A stretch of DNA of 64,000 nucleotides from Pseudomonas putida (GCF_016406145.1 NZ_CP066306.1:4774001-4838000), one strand, 5' to 3'; shown: positions 20,242-28,041, numbered from the stretch's first letter. Notes: generated from the sequence alone by a model not told the origin. Made by a program: numbers and translations.

Positions 20242-20652
20242 ATGAATATTCCATCACAGCGCCTATCTGCGCTGACGGGGTCCGCTTGCCTCGAAAAAGT
20301 TATCAGTCGTCTGGACAAAGTTAAAAGCGCAGGGGCAAGCAAGTGGATCGCTTGCTGCCCCGCCCATTTGGACAAGTCCCCAAGCCTCAAGATTTCTGAA
20401 ACTAGCGACGGTGTCGTTCTGATTAAGTGCTGGGCGGGCTGCAGCGCTAATGAGGTTGTTCAGGCTATTGGTTTACAACTTCGCGACCTTTTCCCAGGGA
20501 ATACAAAAAGGCGTCGCGGCCCGAGTAAAGCCGCCATTGAGCATGAGCGGATGATTCTTCAAATCGGCCAATCCCTCCACCTACAAGGAATTCTGGAAGG
20601 TGACGATCTCGTGCGCTTCAACCTTGCTAAGCAGCGCCTGGGGGTCAAATGA
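20242..20652 (+). CDS. CHC2 zinc-finger primase-like protein
   Basis: 136-residue protein with an N-terminal primase-type zinc ribbon: C39-x2-H42 (CCPAHLDKSPSLKI) and C63-x3-C67 (CWAGCS). It lacks the TOPRIM catalytic domain, so it is probably a DNA-recognition module working with the neighbouring ATPase rather than a full primase. The stop overlaps the start of the next gene by four bases. Part of the replication operon of the satellite. Confidence 0.85.
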   Translation: MNIPSQRLSALTGSACLEKVISRLDKVKSAGASKWIACCPAHLDKSPSLKISETSDGVVLIKCWAGCSANEVVQAIGLQLRDLFPGNTKRRRGPSKAAIEHERMILQIGQSLHLQGILEGDDLVRFNLAKQRLGVK

Positions 20653-21836
20653 CTACTGATCGGTTTGCCGAAGAATGGGCCGAACCACTTAGCCCGATCA
20701 ACCGAGAGGCGGCGCCAGCACTTTGGAAGGTGAAGGTGGCCAGCGCTGCGTCAATCAAGCCGGTAGCCATCCGCTGGCTTTGGCCTGGTTGGCTTGCAAA
20801 AGGGAAACTGCACATCCTCGCGGGCGCTGGCGGCACTGGGAAAACCACACTGCTCTTAGGTCTGATCGCTACCATTACCACAGGCGGGCGCTGGCCTGAT
20901 GGAAGCCACTGCAACGAGCCTGGCAATGCCTTGATCTGGTCAAGTGAGGATGATCCAGCCGATACGTTGATCCCACGCCTGACCGCTGCTGGAGCTGATA
21001 TGAGCCGGGTGTACATCATCCAGGGTCGCACCAACGCTCAGGGCGATGCTGACCCGTTCGACCCGGCCAATGACATTGCGCTGCTTCGAGCGACTGCGGA
21101 TGACATAGGCGGCGTGTCCCTTCTGATGCTTGACCCCATTGTCAGCGCGGTAAAAGGGGACATGCACAAAGCCAATGACGTGAGGCGAGCATTGCAGGGG
21201 GTCGTAGACTTTGCCGAGCAGAACAACTGCGCTGTGGTCGGTATTTCCCACTTTGCAAAGGGCGGCTTGGGCTCGTCACCTGCGGATCGAGTGATTGGTT
21301 CACAGGCTTTCTCCGCTCTGGCCCGAACCGTGTTGGTTGCGGCCAAACAGGAGGGATCAGATGCCCGTGTCTTAGCTCGCGCTAAGTCCAACATCGGTAC
21401 CGATGAAGGCGGCGTGTCCTACACGATTGAGCCTTGTGATATCAGCGATGGAATTGAAACGACACGGGTCGTCTGGGGCTCTGCGATTGAGGGAACTGCG
21501 CGCGAGATTCTGGGCGATGTTGAAGCATCCGATGACGAAAGATTGGAAGACGGCGATGACCCTGCAGAGGCGTTAAGACGGATTCTGAGCGCTGGCCCTA
21601 TAACTGGCCGCGAAGCAAAAAAATTGATGACCGACAACGGCTACACCCAGAAGCAGATTCGCAGGGCTCGTGAGCGGCTTTCTGTGGTAACCGCGCGATC
21701 TGGATTCGGAGGGGAGACATTGGTCACCTGGTCGCTACCCCAAGCCCATGGAGACTATGCGTTATTCCCAGCGCCCGCAGACTCACGACCAATAAGCGCG
21801 AGCCATGCCTTGATGCCAAACGAGTCATTTGCATGA
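20649..21836 (+). CDS. RepA-like AAA family ATPase/helicase
   Basis: 395-residue RecA-fold ATPase. Walker A is GAGGTGKTT (residues 59-67) and Walker B is in GVSLLMLDPIV, preceded by the sensor-like WSSEDDPADTL. This is the AAA_25/RepA hexameric helicase pattern used by RSF1010-type replicons and many satellites. A C-terminal winged-helix-like region (REAKKLMTDNGYTQKQIRRA) may bind DNA. Start overlaps the CHC2 gene (ATGA). Likely replicative helicase of the element. Confidence 0.87.
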   Translation: MTTDRFAEEWAEPLSPINREAAPALWKVKVASAASIKPVAIRWLWPGWLAKGKLHILAGAGGTGKTTLLLGLIATITTGGRWPDGSHCNEPGNALIWSSEDDPADTLIPRLTAAGADMSRVYIIQGRTNAQGDADPFDPANDIALLRATADDIGGVSLLMLDPIVSAVKGDMHKANDVRRALQGVVDFAEQNNCAVVGISHFAKGGLGSSPADRVIGSQAFSALARTVLVAAKQEGSDARVLARAKSNIGTDEGGVSYTIEPCDISDGIETTRVVWGSAIEGTAREILGDVEASDDERLEDGDDPAEALRRILSAGPITGREAKKLMTDNGYTQKQIRRARERLSVVTARSGFGGETLVTWSLPQAHGDYALFPAPADSRPISASHALMPNESFA

Positions 21837-21849
21837 TGTTAAGCAATCC

Positions 21850-21863
21850 CGTTACGCGTAACG
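21850..21863. promoter_or_regulatory. 14-bp palindrome upstream of small DNA-binding gene
   Basis: CGTTACGCGTAACG is a perfect palindrome, 46 bp before the GTG of the next gene; a candidate operator. The region 21837-21908 is otherwise empty. Confidence 0.45.
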
Positions 21864-21908
21864 ACGCTTTCTCAAAAGTCCGCCGGCAATGGCCGGGACG
21901 GAGGTAAT

Positions 21909-22145
21909 GTGAATACGATTGAAGAAGAAATTCGGGCACGCCTAGAGGCGATGGATGTGATTCCCCTGCTTGGCGGACTAGTTCCTGAATTCGCTGCTGC
22001 TGCACTTGTCGGCTATGCCCACTCCTATCTACGACGTTTGGCGGCGGCAGGACAATCACCGCTCCCCTTCATGCGTCGCGGTAACCGTAGATTCTACAAA
22101 GTCGCCGATATCCAGAGCTATCTGGATAAAACCGTCCAAGGTTGA
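21909..22145 (+). CDS. Small MerR/excisionase-like DNA-binding protein
   Basis: 78-residue protein from a GTG start with GGAGG just upstream. The C-terminal half, SYLRRLAAAGQSPLPFMRRGNRRFYKVADIQSYLDK, has the winged-helix layout seen in excisionase and MerR-like proteins (R-x-G-x-R-R-F-Y-x2-D-I). A candidate excision factor or regulator. The N-terminal part is not recognised. Confidence 0.7.
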   Translation: MNTIEEEIRARLEAMDVIPLLGGLVPEFAAAALVGYAHSYLRRLAAAGQSPLPFMRRGNRRFYKVADIQSYLDKTVQG

Positions 22146-22180
22146 CTAAGTACCGCGTTGAGCGGCAAGCGTGGATTCTC

Positions 22181-22218
22181 CAATGTGTGCTTTCTCACAT
22201 TGCTGACATTTATCAGCA
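22181..22218. promoter_or_regulatory. Two adjacent dyads upstream of the small RHH-like gene
   Basis: CAATGTG (22181-22187) / CACATTG (22196-22202), and TGCTGA (22201-22206) / TCAGCA (22213-22218). They end 26 bp before the ATG at 22245. Possible operators or a leader hairpin. Confidence 0.4.
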
Positions 22219-22244
22219 GTTCAGAAAGTACACGGAGAAACCCC

Positions 22245-22469
22245 ATGACAGAAAAACGTATGACCATTCACCTGGACGAAGGCTGCATCCGCGACCTCGA
22301 ACAACTCAAACGCCGCATTGATGCCCAGGCCGGGGAACACGCCCCCGTATTCTCGCTCCCCGCCCTGGCCCGTCACGCGATCCGCAAGTGGTGTGACCAT
22401 GTCGCCGCGCCCATGCCTCGCCCTTGGGAACAACCCGCTAGCGATGAAGCCACTCGCGCCGAGGGCTGA
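22245..22469 (+). CDS. Small protein, possibly ribbon-helix-helix type
   Basis: 74-residue protein starting MTEKRMTIHLDEGCIRDLEQ, with a GGAG ribosome site 8 bp before the ATG. The opening beta-strand (RMTIHLDE) followed by two helices (residues 15-27 and 42-55) is the pattern of Arc/MetJ-like DNA-binding proteins, but I do not see a specific family match. It ends 2 bp before the protease/capsid gene and may be co-translated with it. Confidence 0.6.
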   Translation: MTEKRMTIHLDEGCIRDLEQLKRRIDAQAGEHAPVFSLPALARHAIRKWCDHVAAPMPRPWEQPASDEATRAEG

Positions 22470-22471
22470 GC

Positions 22472-24334
22472 ATGGACCTGCAAATCTATGACGTAATCGA
22501 TGCCGCCACCGCGCAGAGGGTCAAGGCTATCGTAGTGGGCCAGATGCCGATCACGGTACAAATCAACAGCCCAGGCGGCAGCGTCACCGATGCCTTGGCG
22601 ATCTACACCGTCCTGCGAAAACATACGGGACGCGTCACCGCCATCGTCGACGGTCTATGCGCCAGTGCGGCAACTCTCGTGGCGCTTGCCGCCGATGAGA
22701 TCGTGATGGCTGAGCACAGCTTGATGATGGTCCATAACCCCTGGACGGTCGCATCAGGAGATGCGGACGAAATGCGCAAAACCGCCGATACGCTCGACGT
22801 TGCCAGCCGGGAAATGACCGCGCTTTACACCGAACGCACGGGCCTGAGCGCAGAAAAAATCACCGCCATCATGGGCGCTGAAACCTGGTTCAACAGCTAT
22901 GAGGCTGTCGATGCCGGCTTCGCCCACCGAGTCGACAATTCCGAGCGCAGCAAACCGCGCATGGCCGCCACAGCCATGGCGTTCATCGAGCGCGTTATCC
23001 AAACCCCTGAAGCCGCTACGCGCTGCCGACAACGACTCGACAACAGCCGCGAAGCACACCACACACACCGGCTGAAAATGCTCAATTTCCTCACAGCAGG
23101 TTTTGAGAGTCACGAAGGTGTCCAGCGCATTAAAGCGAGTAAAGAATTCATGAGCTACAGCACAAAGCAAGCAGGCGAAGCAATCCTGGCCGCCCTGGGT
23201 GCGGACACAACGCCATGCAACGTTCAATCGGCCTACTCGACCCCCGGTTACGTGAGTAACGGCAACATCGTGCGAGACGGCATGGTCGATGCTCTGACCA
23301 CTCGCCTTGGCCTTGCCCAAGCTCAAGATAACCGCAACCCCTTCCGCACCATGACCTTAGCCGAGATGGCCCGCGCCTCGCTCATCGAGCGCGGTGTAGG
23401 CGTGTCCGGCTACGGCTCGAAAATGCAGCTGGTCGGCGCGGCCTTCACCCACATGAGTAGCGATTTTGGCAACGTGCTGATGGACGTTTCTGGAAAAGCC
23501 ATGCTGCGCGGCTGGGAGGCCAGTGGTGAGACGTTCCAGCGCTGGACCAAGAAAGGCTCGCTGAGCAATTTCCACCCTGCCCGCCGCGTGGGCATTTCTG
23601 GTTTCCCGACGCTGCCAAAAGTTCCAGAGGGTGCAGAGTACAAGTACGTCACCTGCAACGACCGGGGCGCCCCCATCGCTCTGGCTACCTATGGCGGCCT
23701 GTTCAGCATCACGCGCCAAGCGATCATCAACGACGACCTGAGCGCCTTCAGCACTTTGCCAGCTCACCTAGGCCGCTCGGCTAGTCGCACCATCGGCGAC
23801 TTGGTCTATTCAGTGCTGACCACCAATGCGGCCTTCGTGGACGGCAAACCACTGTTTGGTGCTGATCACGGCAACACCGATGAATCGGCTGCCGCAATGT
23901 CTCCGGTAATCCTGGGTGAACTGCGCCGCAAGATGCGCTTGCAGAAGGATGACTTCGATACAGCTCTGAATATTTCGCCCGCTTTCGTCATCGTCCCGGC
24001 CGGCCTGGAGTCAGCTGCCATGCAGGTACTCAATAGCTCCTCGGTTCCAGGCGCAGACTACAACAGCGGGATAGCCAACCCCGTCAACAAAATGGGCGAA
24101 CTGATCGTTGAGAGTCGCCTGGATCGGGTGGCGACACCGTACTGGTACGTGGCGGCAGAACAGGGCGCGGATACCATCGAAGTGGCCTACCTGGATGGCG
24201 TTGATACGCCCTACTTGGAGGAGCAGGAAGGCTGGACCGTAGATGGGGTTAGCCTCAAGGTACGGATCGATGCCGGCGTGGCGCCGTTAGACTATCGCGG
24301 CTTGGCGCGCGCCAAAGTCAAAACCGGGTCCTGA
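22472..24334 (+). CDS. ClpP-like prohead protease / major capsid protein fusion
   Basis: 620 residues in two parts. Residues about 1-185 are a ClpP/S14-type protease with the oxyanion motif NSPGGSVTDA, nucleophile Ser65 (GLCASAAT) and His88 (MMVHNPW). Residues about 190-620 resemble the Mu gpT-type major capsid protein (AQDNRNPFRTMTLAEMAR, SRTIGDLVYSVLTTN, KPLFGADHGN). Such fusions are known in phages: the protease cuts itself free during head maturation. The gene is alone, with no portal, scaffold, terminase or tail genes around it, so the element would need a helper for packaging and tails. Alternatively it could disturb helper capsid assembly. Confidence 0.9.
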   Translation: MDLQIYDVIDAATAQRVKAIVVGQMPITVQINSPGGSVTDALAIYTVLRKHTGRVTAIVDGLCASAATLVALAADEIVMAEHSLMMVHNPWTVASGDADEMRKTADTLDVASREMTALYTERTGLSAEKITAIMGAETWFNSYEAVDAGFAHRVDNSERSKPRMAATAMAFIERVIQTPEAATRCRQRLDNSREAHHTHRLKMLNFLTAGFESHEGVQRIKASKEFMSYSTKQAGEAILAALGADTTPCNVQSAYSTPGYVSNGNIVRDGMVDALTTRLGLAQAQDNRNPFRTMTLAEMARASLIERGVGVSGYGSKMQLVGAAFTHMSSDFGNVLMDVSGKAMLRGWEASGETFQRWTKKGSLSNFHPARRVGISGFPTLPKVPEGAEYKYVTCNDRGAPIALATYGGLFSITRQAIINDDLSAFSTLPAHLGRSASRTIGDLVYSVLTTNAAFVDGKPLFGADHGNTDESAAAMSPVILGELRRKMRLQKDDFDTALNISPAFVIVPAGLESAAMQVLNSSSVPGADYNSGIANPVNKMGELIVESRLDRVATPYWYVAAEQGADTIEVAYLDGVDTPYLEEQEGWTVDGVSLKVRIDAGVAPLDYRGLARAKVKTGS

Positions 24335-24347
24335 GTGCCCGTGCGCA

Positions 24348-25685
24348 ATGTCCCTTCCTAAGGCTAAAACCCTTACCGTCACTATTAGTGACGCCGAGAT
24401 TCGCCGCCATGCTGGCGGCGAAGTTCGTCAACTGCGCGACTCCCGTCATCGAGAAATTCGCTTCCGCTATTCCACAACTGATCGCACTCGCGGAGCGTGG
24501 CACGTCGTTGTAGATCAGGTATGGCGTAAAGCCGGTAGTTACCCCGGTATCAACACAAAGACCCTGCTAGCCACACTCCCCGAAATTTTGGCTCGGAGGG
24601 CGCTGGATGTTTCGGCGACATCGACCACCACCAACTGGCGCACGGTCGGTGAACTGCTGGTGTGGTGGTTGGACCGGATGGCGCGTGATCGTGGTTTGTC
24701 GGTGAAGCGCAAGGCCAGCGCCAAATCTGCATTGAATTGCCATCTAATCCCGTGCCTGGGTGACCTTCCGCTTAACAACGTGACCAAGTCCGAATTGGAC
24801 CGCCGCATAATGTGGCCTATGCAGGAGCGCTATGCGCTCTCGTTTGTGCGCTCAGTGTATGGAGTACTCGCAGTGGCATTTCGCCAAGCGATGCGGCTGG
24901 ACATGCTCCGTGTTAATCCAATGGAAAGTCTCAAGTACACCGATTTTGTCCGAACTCGGATCAAGCCCAAGCCTGCTCGCCTGCGTGGCGACGATCTGCC
25001 AGCGTTGCTGAGTGATCTGGCGGATGGCTTTGAGGGCGAGCCGGCAGGAGTGATGCTGGCATTAATGATGCTGTGCCACGGCACCCGATTGGGCGAAACC
25101 CGGTTGGCGCGCTGGCGCAACATCAACCTCGAAAGTGGCCAATGGTTCATCCCGGCATGCGACACCAAGACTAAGGCTGAGCACAAGTTGCCGCTATCGG
25201 CCCAGGCCTGCGCACTGCTGCATCGGTATCGAGTTCGGCAGCAGACGGATGGCTACAATGGGCCGCTGCTGTTTCCAGGCAATGCAGGCTCGGCTATTAG
25301 CGCGAGCAAGGCCAGCAACCTGTTCACCGACTTAGCCAAAGCAGAATGGTCCAGCCATGATCTGCGTAAGGTGGCTCGCACTGCGTGGACTGACCTAGGT
25401 GTGGATTACATGGTGGGAGAAATGCTGCTGAATCACGCGATGAAAGATCTTGATGCCACTTACATCCACACCACTGCCGAGGGCTTGAAAAGGCGTGCGT
25501 TGGAGGGTTGGCACGAGCATTTAGACGCACTGGGCTTCAATCTGATTCATTCCCCACCTTCCTGCATCCTCCCTTGGGATGGACACACGGAATCGCTGGA
25601 AGCCGCGCCCTTGCTGGCCTTGGACGATAACCCCACCTCTCTCTGTCTCGGCGATGTACCGGGCGATACCGGGCTTTGGCGCTGA
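24348..25685 (+). CDS. Second tyrosine-type recombinase/integrase
   Basis: 445 residues, 13 bp after the capsid fusion. The catalytic domain has Arg247 (CHGTRLGETRLARW), His337 and Arg340 (SSHDLRK), His363 (LLNHAM) and Tyr372 (ATYIHT). The N-terminal region differs from the P4-type integrase at 16978 and contains a SAM-like core-binding domain around 95-190. All catalytic residues are intact, so it may be active. It might act as a resolvase or excision partner, or be the integrase of a formerly separate element. Confidence 0.9.
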   Translation: MSLPKAKTLTVTISDAEIRRHAGGEVRQLRDSRHREIRFRYSTTDRTRGAWHVVVDQVWRKAGSYPGINTKTLLATLPEILARRALDVSATSTTTNWRTVGELLVWWLDRMARDRGLSVKRKASAKSALNCHLIPCLGDLPLNNVTKSELDRRIMWPMQERYALSFVRSVYGVLAVAFRQAMRLDMLRVNPMESLKYTDFVRTRIKPKPARLRGDDLPALLSDLADGFEGEPAGVMLALMMLCHGTRLGETRLARWRNINLESGQWFIPACDTKTKAEHKLPLSAQACALLHRYRVRQQTDGYNGPLLFPGNAGSAISASKASNLFTDLAKAEWSSHDLRKVARTAWTDLGVDYMVGEMLLNHAMKDLDATYIHTTAEGLKRRALEGWHEHLDALGFNLIHSPPSCILPWDGHTESLEAAPLLALDDNPTSLCLGDVPGDTGLWR

Positions 25686-25756
25686 TCTGCGAGGCATTTA
25701 GCGCAGTTACACAGGCGCCCTGTCCGGGCTCACGATGGGGCTTTACGTCGGTTTTG

Positions 25757-25820
25757 CACTCGTGCCCCAGTCGTGCCCACACTTATACATGGGCACGACT
25801 GCATGAAATGGGCACAACTG
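25757..25820. repeat. Right cluster of four 11-bp iteron-like repeats
   Basis: Direct copies CACTCGTGCCC (25757-25767) and CAGTCGTGCCC (25768-25778), and inverted copies GGGCACGACTG (25791-25801) and GGGCACAACTG (25810-25820). The middle pair forms a perfect 12-bp inverted repeat with a 10-bp spacer. Same consensus and layout as the cluster at 19409-19473. Confidence 0.75.
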
Positions 25821-26194
25821 GACAATTCATGGCATCACTGACGGCCGCTCAACACGCCCCACCACGGGCAAACCGATATCGCCCCTCGGGCGCCCCTCCC
25901 CACCCAAAGGTACTCCCGGCAATACCGCCCATAGGGGGTAATTCGGGCCCCGCTTCTTCGCTATGTATGACCCAAGTTGAGGGGTTGGTTGTTGTTTCCT
26001 CAAAGCAGGCAAAGCCCCATAAATAGGGGGTTTGGCCGGAAAAATACCTAACCAACTCGTCTCCCGTACCTACCGGTAGGACAACCCCTCAAACAAACCG
26101 ACGTTGGTGCAACGCGCAGTGGATATCTACGGTAGGATCGGGTGCCCGCATCGTTGTAGTCCGAGGGCGATCTTTTCAAGCAGGGAAGGTGAAC
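25821..26194. other. Non-coding stretch between the right repeats and the cargo ORF
   Basis: No convincing gene on either strand. It holds a perfect 12-bp palindrome CCTACCGGTAGG (26069-26080), a related CTACGGTAGG (26129-26138) and a C-rich/G-rich stretch around 25900-26035 including CCCCATAAATAGGGG. These could be operators for the downstream ORF. A packaging site cannot be recognised by eye. Confidence 0.4.
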
Positions 26195-26494
26195 GTGGAA
26201 TTGGATTGGGTGGAATTTCAAGGGAACAAAGGGGTGCCCTGGTGGATGTTGACCGTGGCTATCTCCAACACCGGGACAATCTTTGTTCCGGCGGCCTTCG
26301 CTGGTGATGAACAGGTGGTGCTGATTTGCACGCAGATCGATGACACCCCCTATGCCATGTCTGATGGCCATGTGTTCGTTCCCTCCACCTGGCTTGCGGC
26401 AAAATTCCCAACTACCCGCGAACTATGCGAAATGATGGAGCAATGGGTTAAAGACTTGGACACGGACGAAGCCCAGGAACAACCCACTCGGTGA
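26195..26494 (+). CDS. Hypothetical protein at the right end of the element
   Basis: 99-residue acidic soluble protein from GTG 26195 (AAGG ribosome site 6 bp before; a GTG two codons earlier is possible). It reads VELDWVEFQGNKGVPWWMLT and continues with alternating hydrophobic strands, then a helical acidic tail (CEMMEQWVKDLDTDEAQE). No family recognised. It lies between the second integrase and the right att repeat, the usual place for cargo in satellites. The stop overlaps the start of the right-end GTGAGTAG region. Confidence 0.6.
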   Translation: MELDWVEFQGNKGVPWWMLTVAISNTGTIFVPAAFAGDEQVVLICTQIDDTPYAMSDGHVFVPSTWLAAKFPTTRELCEMMEQWVKDLDTDEAQEQPTR

Positions 26495-26497
26495 AAT

Positions 26498-26517
26498 GTG
26501 AGTAGGATTGTGAGTAG
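26498..26517. repeat. Right GTGAGTAG repeats (candidate integrase arm sites)
   Basis: GTGAGTAG at 26498-26505 and 26510-26517, 12-bp period, as at the left end. They lie about 60 bp inside the right att repeat. Confidence 0.7.
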
Positions 26518-26575
26518 GAGAAATTTCAACCTGCAGAAAATCCCAATAAACACTGGACAAAACCAATAGACTCCC

Positions 26576-26593
26576 AGTCTCCCTCGGGCACCA
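26576..26593 (+). repeat. Right attachment-site repeat
   Basis: AGTCTCCCTCGGGCACCA repeats the tRNA-Leu 3' end at 16751-16769 with one G fewer. It marks the right junction of the element. Confidence 0.85.
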
Positions 26594-26601
26594 AGATCCG
26601 G

Positions 26602-26630
26602 AAAAAACCGACCTTATGGTCGGTTTTTTT
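26602..26630 (+). terminator. Terminator right of the att repeat, probably the original tRNA-Leu terminator
   Basis: AACCGACC, TTAT loop, GGTCGG (26618-26623) then T7, with a matching A run on the left. It would have followed tRNA-Leu before insertion. Confidence 0.85.
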
Positions 26631-26709
26631 ATGCCTGCGGTTTGACCAGAGGGCTCTCCCTACCATCTTGCAAAAACGGGGCAAGGGTTCAATAACCAGG
26701 CACGTGAAA

Positions 26710-28041
26710 TCATGAGGGTCGCCCTGCCTTGATCCACTCCGTTACTTGTCTCATGGTCAGCCGATACCTGGCGCAGTTGTGCAGCGCCAGGATATCCAGT
26801 TCAGCCTGCAATAAAGGCTGAAACTGCCTTTTCTCGTCCTCTGAAAGAGGCAGCCCGGCTACCACTGAACCGGCTGTCAGCCTGTCACGTACGACGGCAC
26901 CAATCGCCTCGTTCAACACCTCTCGATACTGCAGGCGAACAGGGTCCGGAACCCCCATTGCTTCAAGCATCACGCCATACTTGCTGATCGACCTGCGATA
27001 GACCCAGACAAACAGATCCGCCGCCATCGCCATGTCACGCTGCTCGTACACCCCCATCATCGCCAGAGCATAGCCCTGCGGGTTTACGTCAAGGAACGAC
27101 AAAGGCGAGCAGTTGTAGAGCATCAGCGGTATGTTCGCCGCCAATCGACTTGTGCGTTTGTTGCCATCTTCGAACGGTTGCAGGTAGGCCAGGTTTATCC
27201 ACAAGAAGAATGCCGCCTCGATGGGATTCTTGATCTGACGCGCCTTGTCGAGTATCAACTCGAACATCTCTTCCAACAGTGAGGGCACCTGGGTTGGGAA
27301 ATAGGTCGTACCGCTGATGTTCACTACTGTCTGGCGAATACTGCCCAGGGCATTGCTGTCTGCCAGCAGATCCTGCATCAGCAAGCCATGCAAGTTGCGG
27401 ATCACGGCTGAGTTGAGCCCGTATTCCGGCACTGCCTCGACCATGAATTCGATGGCCGCCTTGTGATTGAGCAACATGACCGCATCCAGATCCCCCTGCG
27501 TCACACCACTTTCGAACAGCCTCTGGGTGTCGAGCAGCGTATAGCGGTTGCCTTCCAAGCGTGACGAGGACCATGACAGGTCAATCAACAAAGGTTCGAG
27601 TACTTTGCGCGCGTAGGTGCCGGCTGGCTGCTGCCCCCTCATCCGCCCTTCAGCCTCGAGTACAACCGTCAAGCTGGGTGACAGCCAGGCAGTCTGGTTC
27701 GGCTGGTAGCTGTCTACAAGGTCGCGGTGATAGGTGACGACTTCGCGCATTGCCAATGGACGAGTCAAAGACTTGCGCAGGGCGAGACTCGCAGGCGACC
27801 AAGGCAGCTCAGCAGAAAGAGGCTGCGCAGGCGCACTATCTGGTAATTGGGCAACTGCTGTGACCAGGCGATAACGCGTGATGCGTCCGTCCTTCTCCCG
27901 CTGAACCTGACCTGCCTCCAACAACGCATCGAGGTGACGCTTGACTGTGGACCAACTCGCATCGAGACGCTCGGCGATCTCGCGCGATCTTAGGCTCTGA
28001 TCGTTCTGAAGCACTCTCAGAATCTTGTTTGGCACTGTCAT
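26710..28041 (-). CDS. Fic/DOC-family protein with winged-helix domain, catalytic His replaced
   Basis: 443 residues. The N-terminal winged helix (residues 1-60, REIAERLDASWSTVKRHLDAL) is joined to a Fic domain. The Fic core reads Q288-P-F-E-D-G-N-K-R-T-S-R299, where the family has HPFxDGN(G/K)RxxR; the His needed for AMP transfer is Gln (CAA). The inhibitory motif S-x3-E-G is present at 159-164 in SSRLEGN, so this is an N-terminally inhibited class of Fic. Either the enzyme is inactive and works as a regulator, or it uses another chemistry. A 10-bp repeat array precedes the start. It lies just outside the satellite's right junction. Confidence 0.9.
   Translation of the reverse strand: MTVPNKILRVLQNDQSLRSREIAERLDASWSTVKRHLDALLEAGQVQREKDGRITRYRLVTAVAQLPDSAPAQPLSAELPWSPASLALRKSLTRPLAMREVVTYHRDLVDSYQPNQTAWLSPSLTVVLEAEGRMRGQQPAGTYARKVLEPLLIDLSWSSSRLEGNRYTLLDTQRLFESGVTQGDLDAVMLLNHKAAIEFMVEAVPEYGLNSAVIRNLHGLLMQDLLADSNALGSIRQTVVNISGTTYFPTQVPSLLEEMFELILDKARQIKNPIEAAFFLWINLAYLQPFEDGNKRTSRLAANIPLMLYNCSPLSFLDVNPQGYALAMMGVYEQRDMAMAADLFVWVYRRSISKYGVMLEAMGVPDPVRLQYREVLNEAIGAVVRDRLTAGSVVAGLPLSEDEKRQFQPLLQAELDILALHNCARYRLTMRQVTEWIKAGRPS

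Larger units (their letters stand above)
16751..26593 (+). mobile_element. P4-like phage satellite integrated in tRNA-Leu(CAA)
   Basis: The 3' 19 bases of the tRNA (16751-16769) recur, with one G missing, at 26576-26593. Between them lie two tyrosine recombinases, AlpA, a C4-type antisense RNA, a CHC2 primase-like protein, a helicase-like ATPase and a fused prohead protease/capsid gene, all on the plus strand. Codon and base use in parts (for example 18.2-19.1 kb) is more AT-rich than the flanks. There are no portal, terminase, tail or lysis genes, so this is a satellite or remnant rather than a complete prophage. The replication module order resembles P4-type satellites. Confidence 0.9.

Noticed and set aside
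25676..26026. 116-codon plus-strand ORF between recombinase and cargo ORF
   Set aside because: Overlaps the repeat cluster, Pro/Ala-rich, no ribosome site.
25890..26035. C/G-rich stretch as a phage cos packaging site
   Set aside because: No terminase gene and no known cos sequence recognised; would need comparison with helper phages.
26048..26371. 107-codon minus-strand ORF opposite the right-end cargo ORF
   Set aside because: Antisense, no ribosome site, no domain; the plus-strand ORF has better start signals and element orientation.
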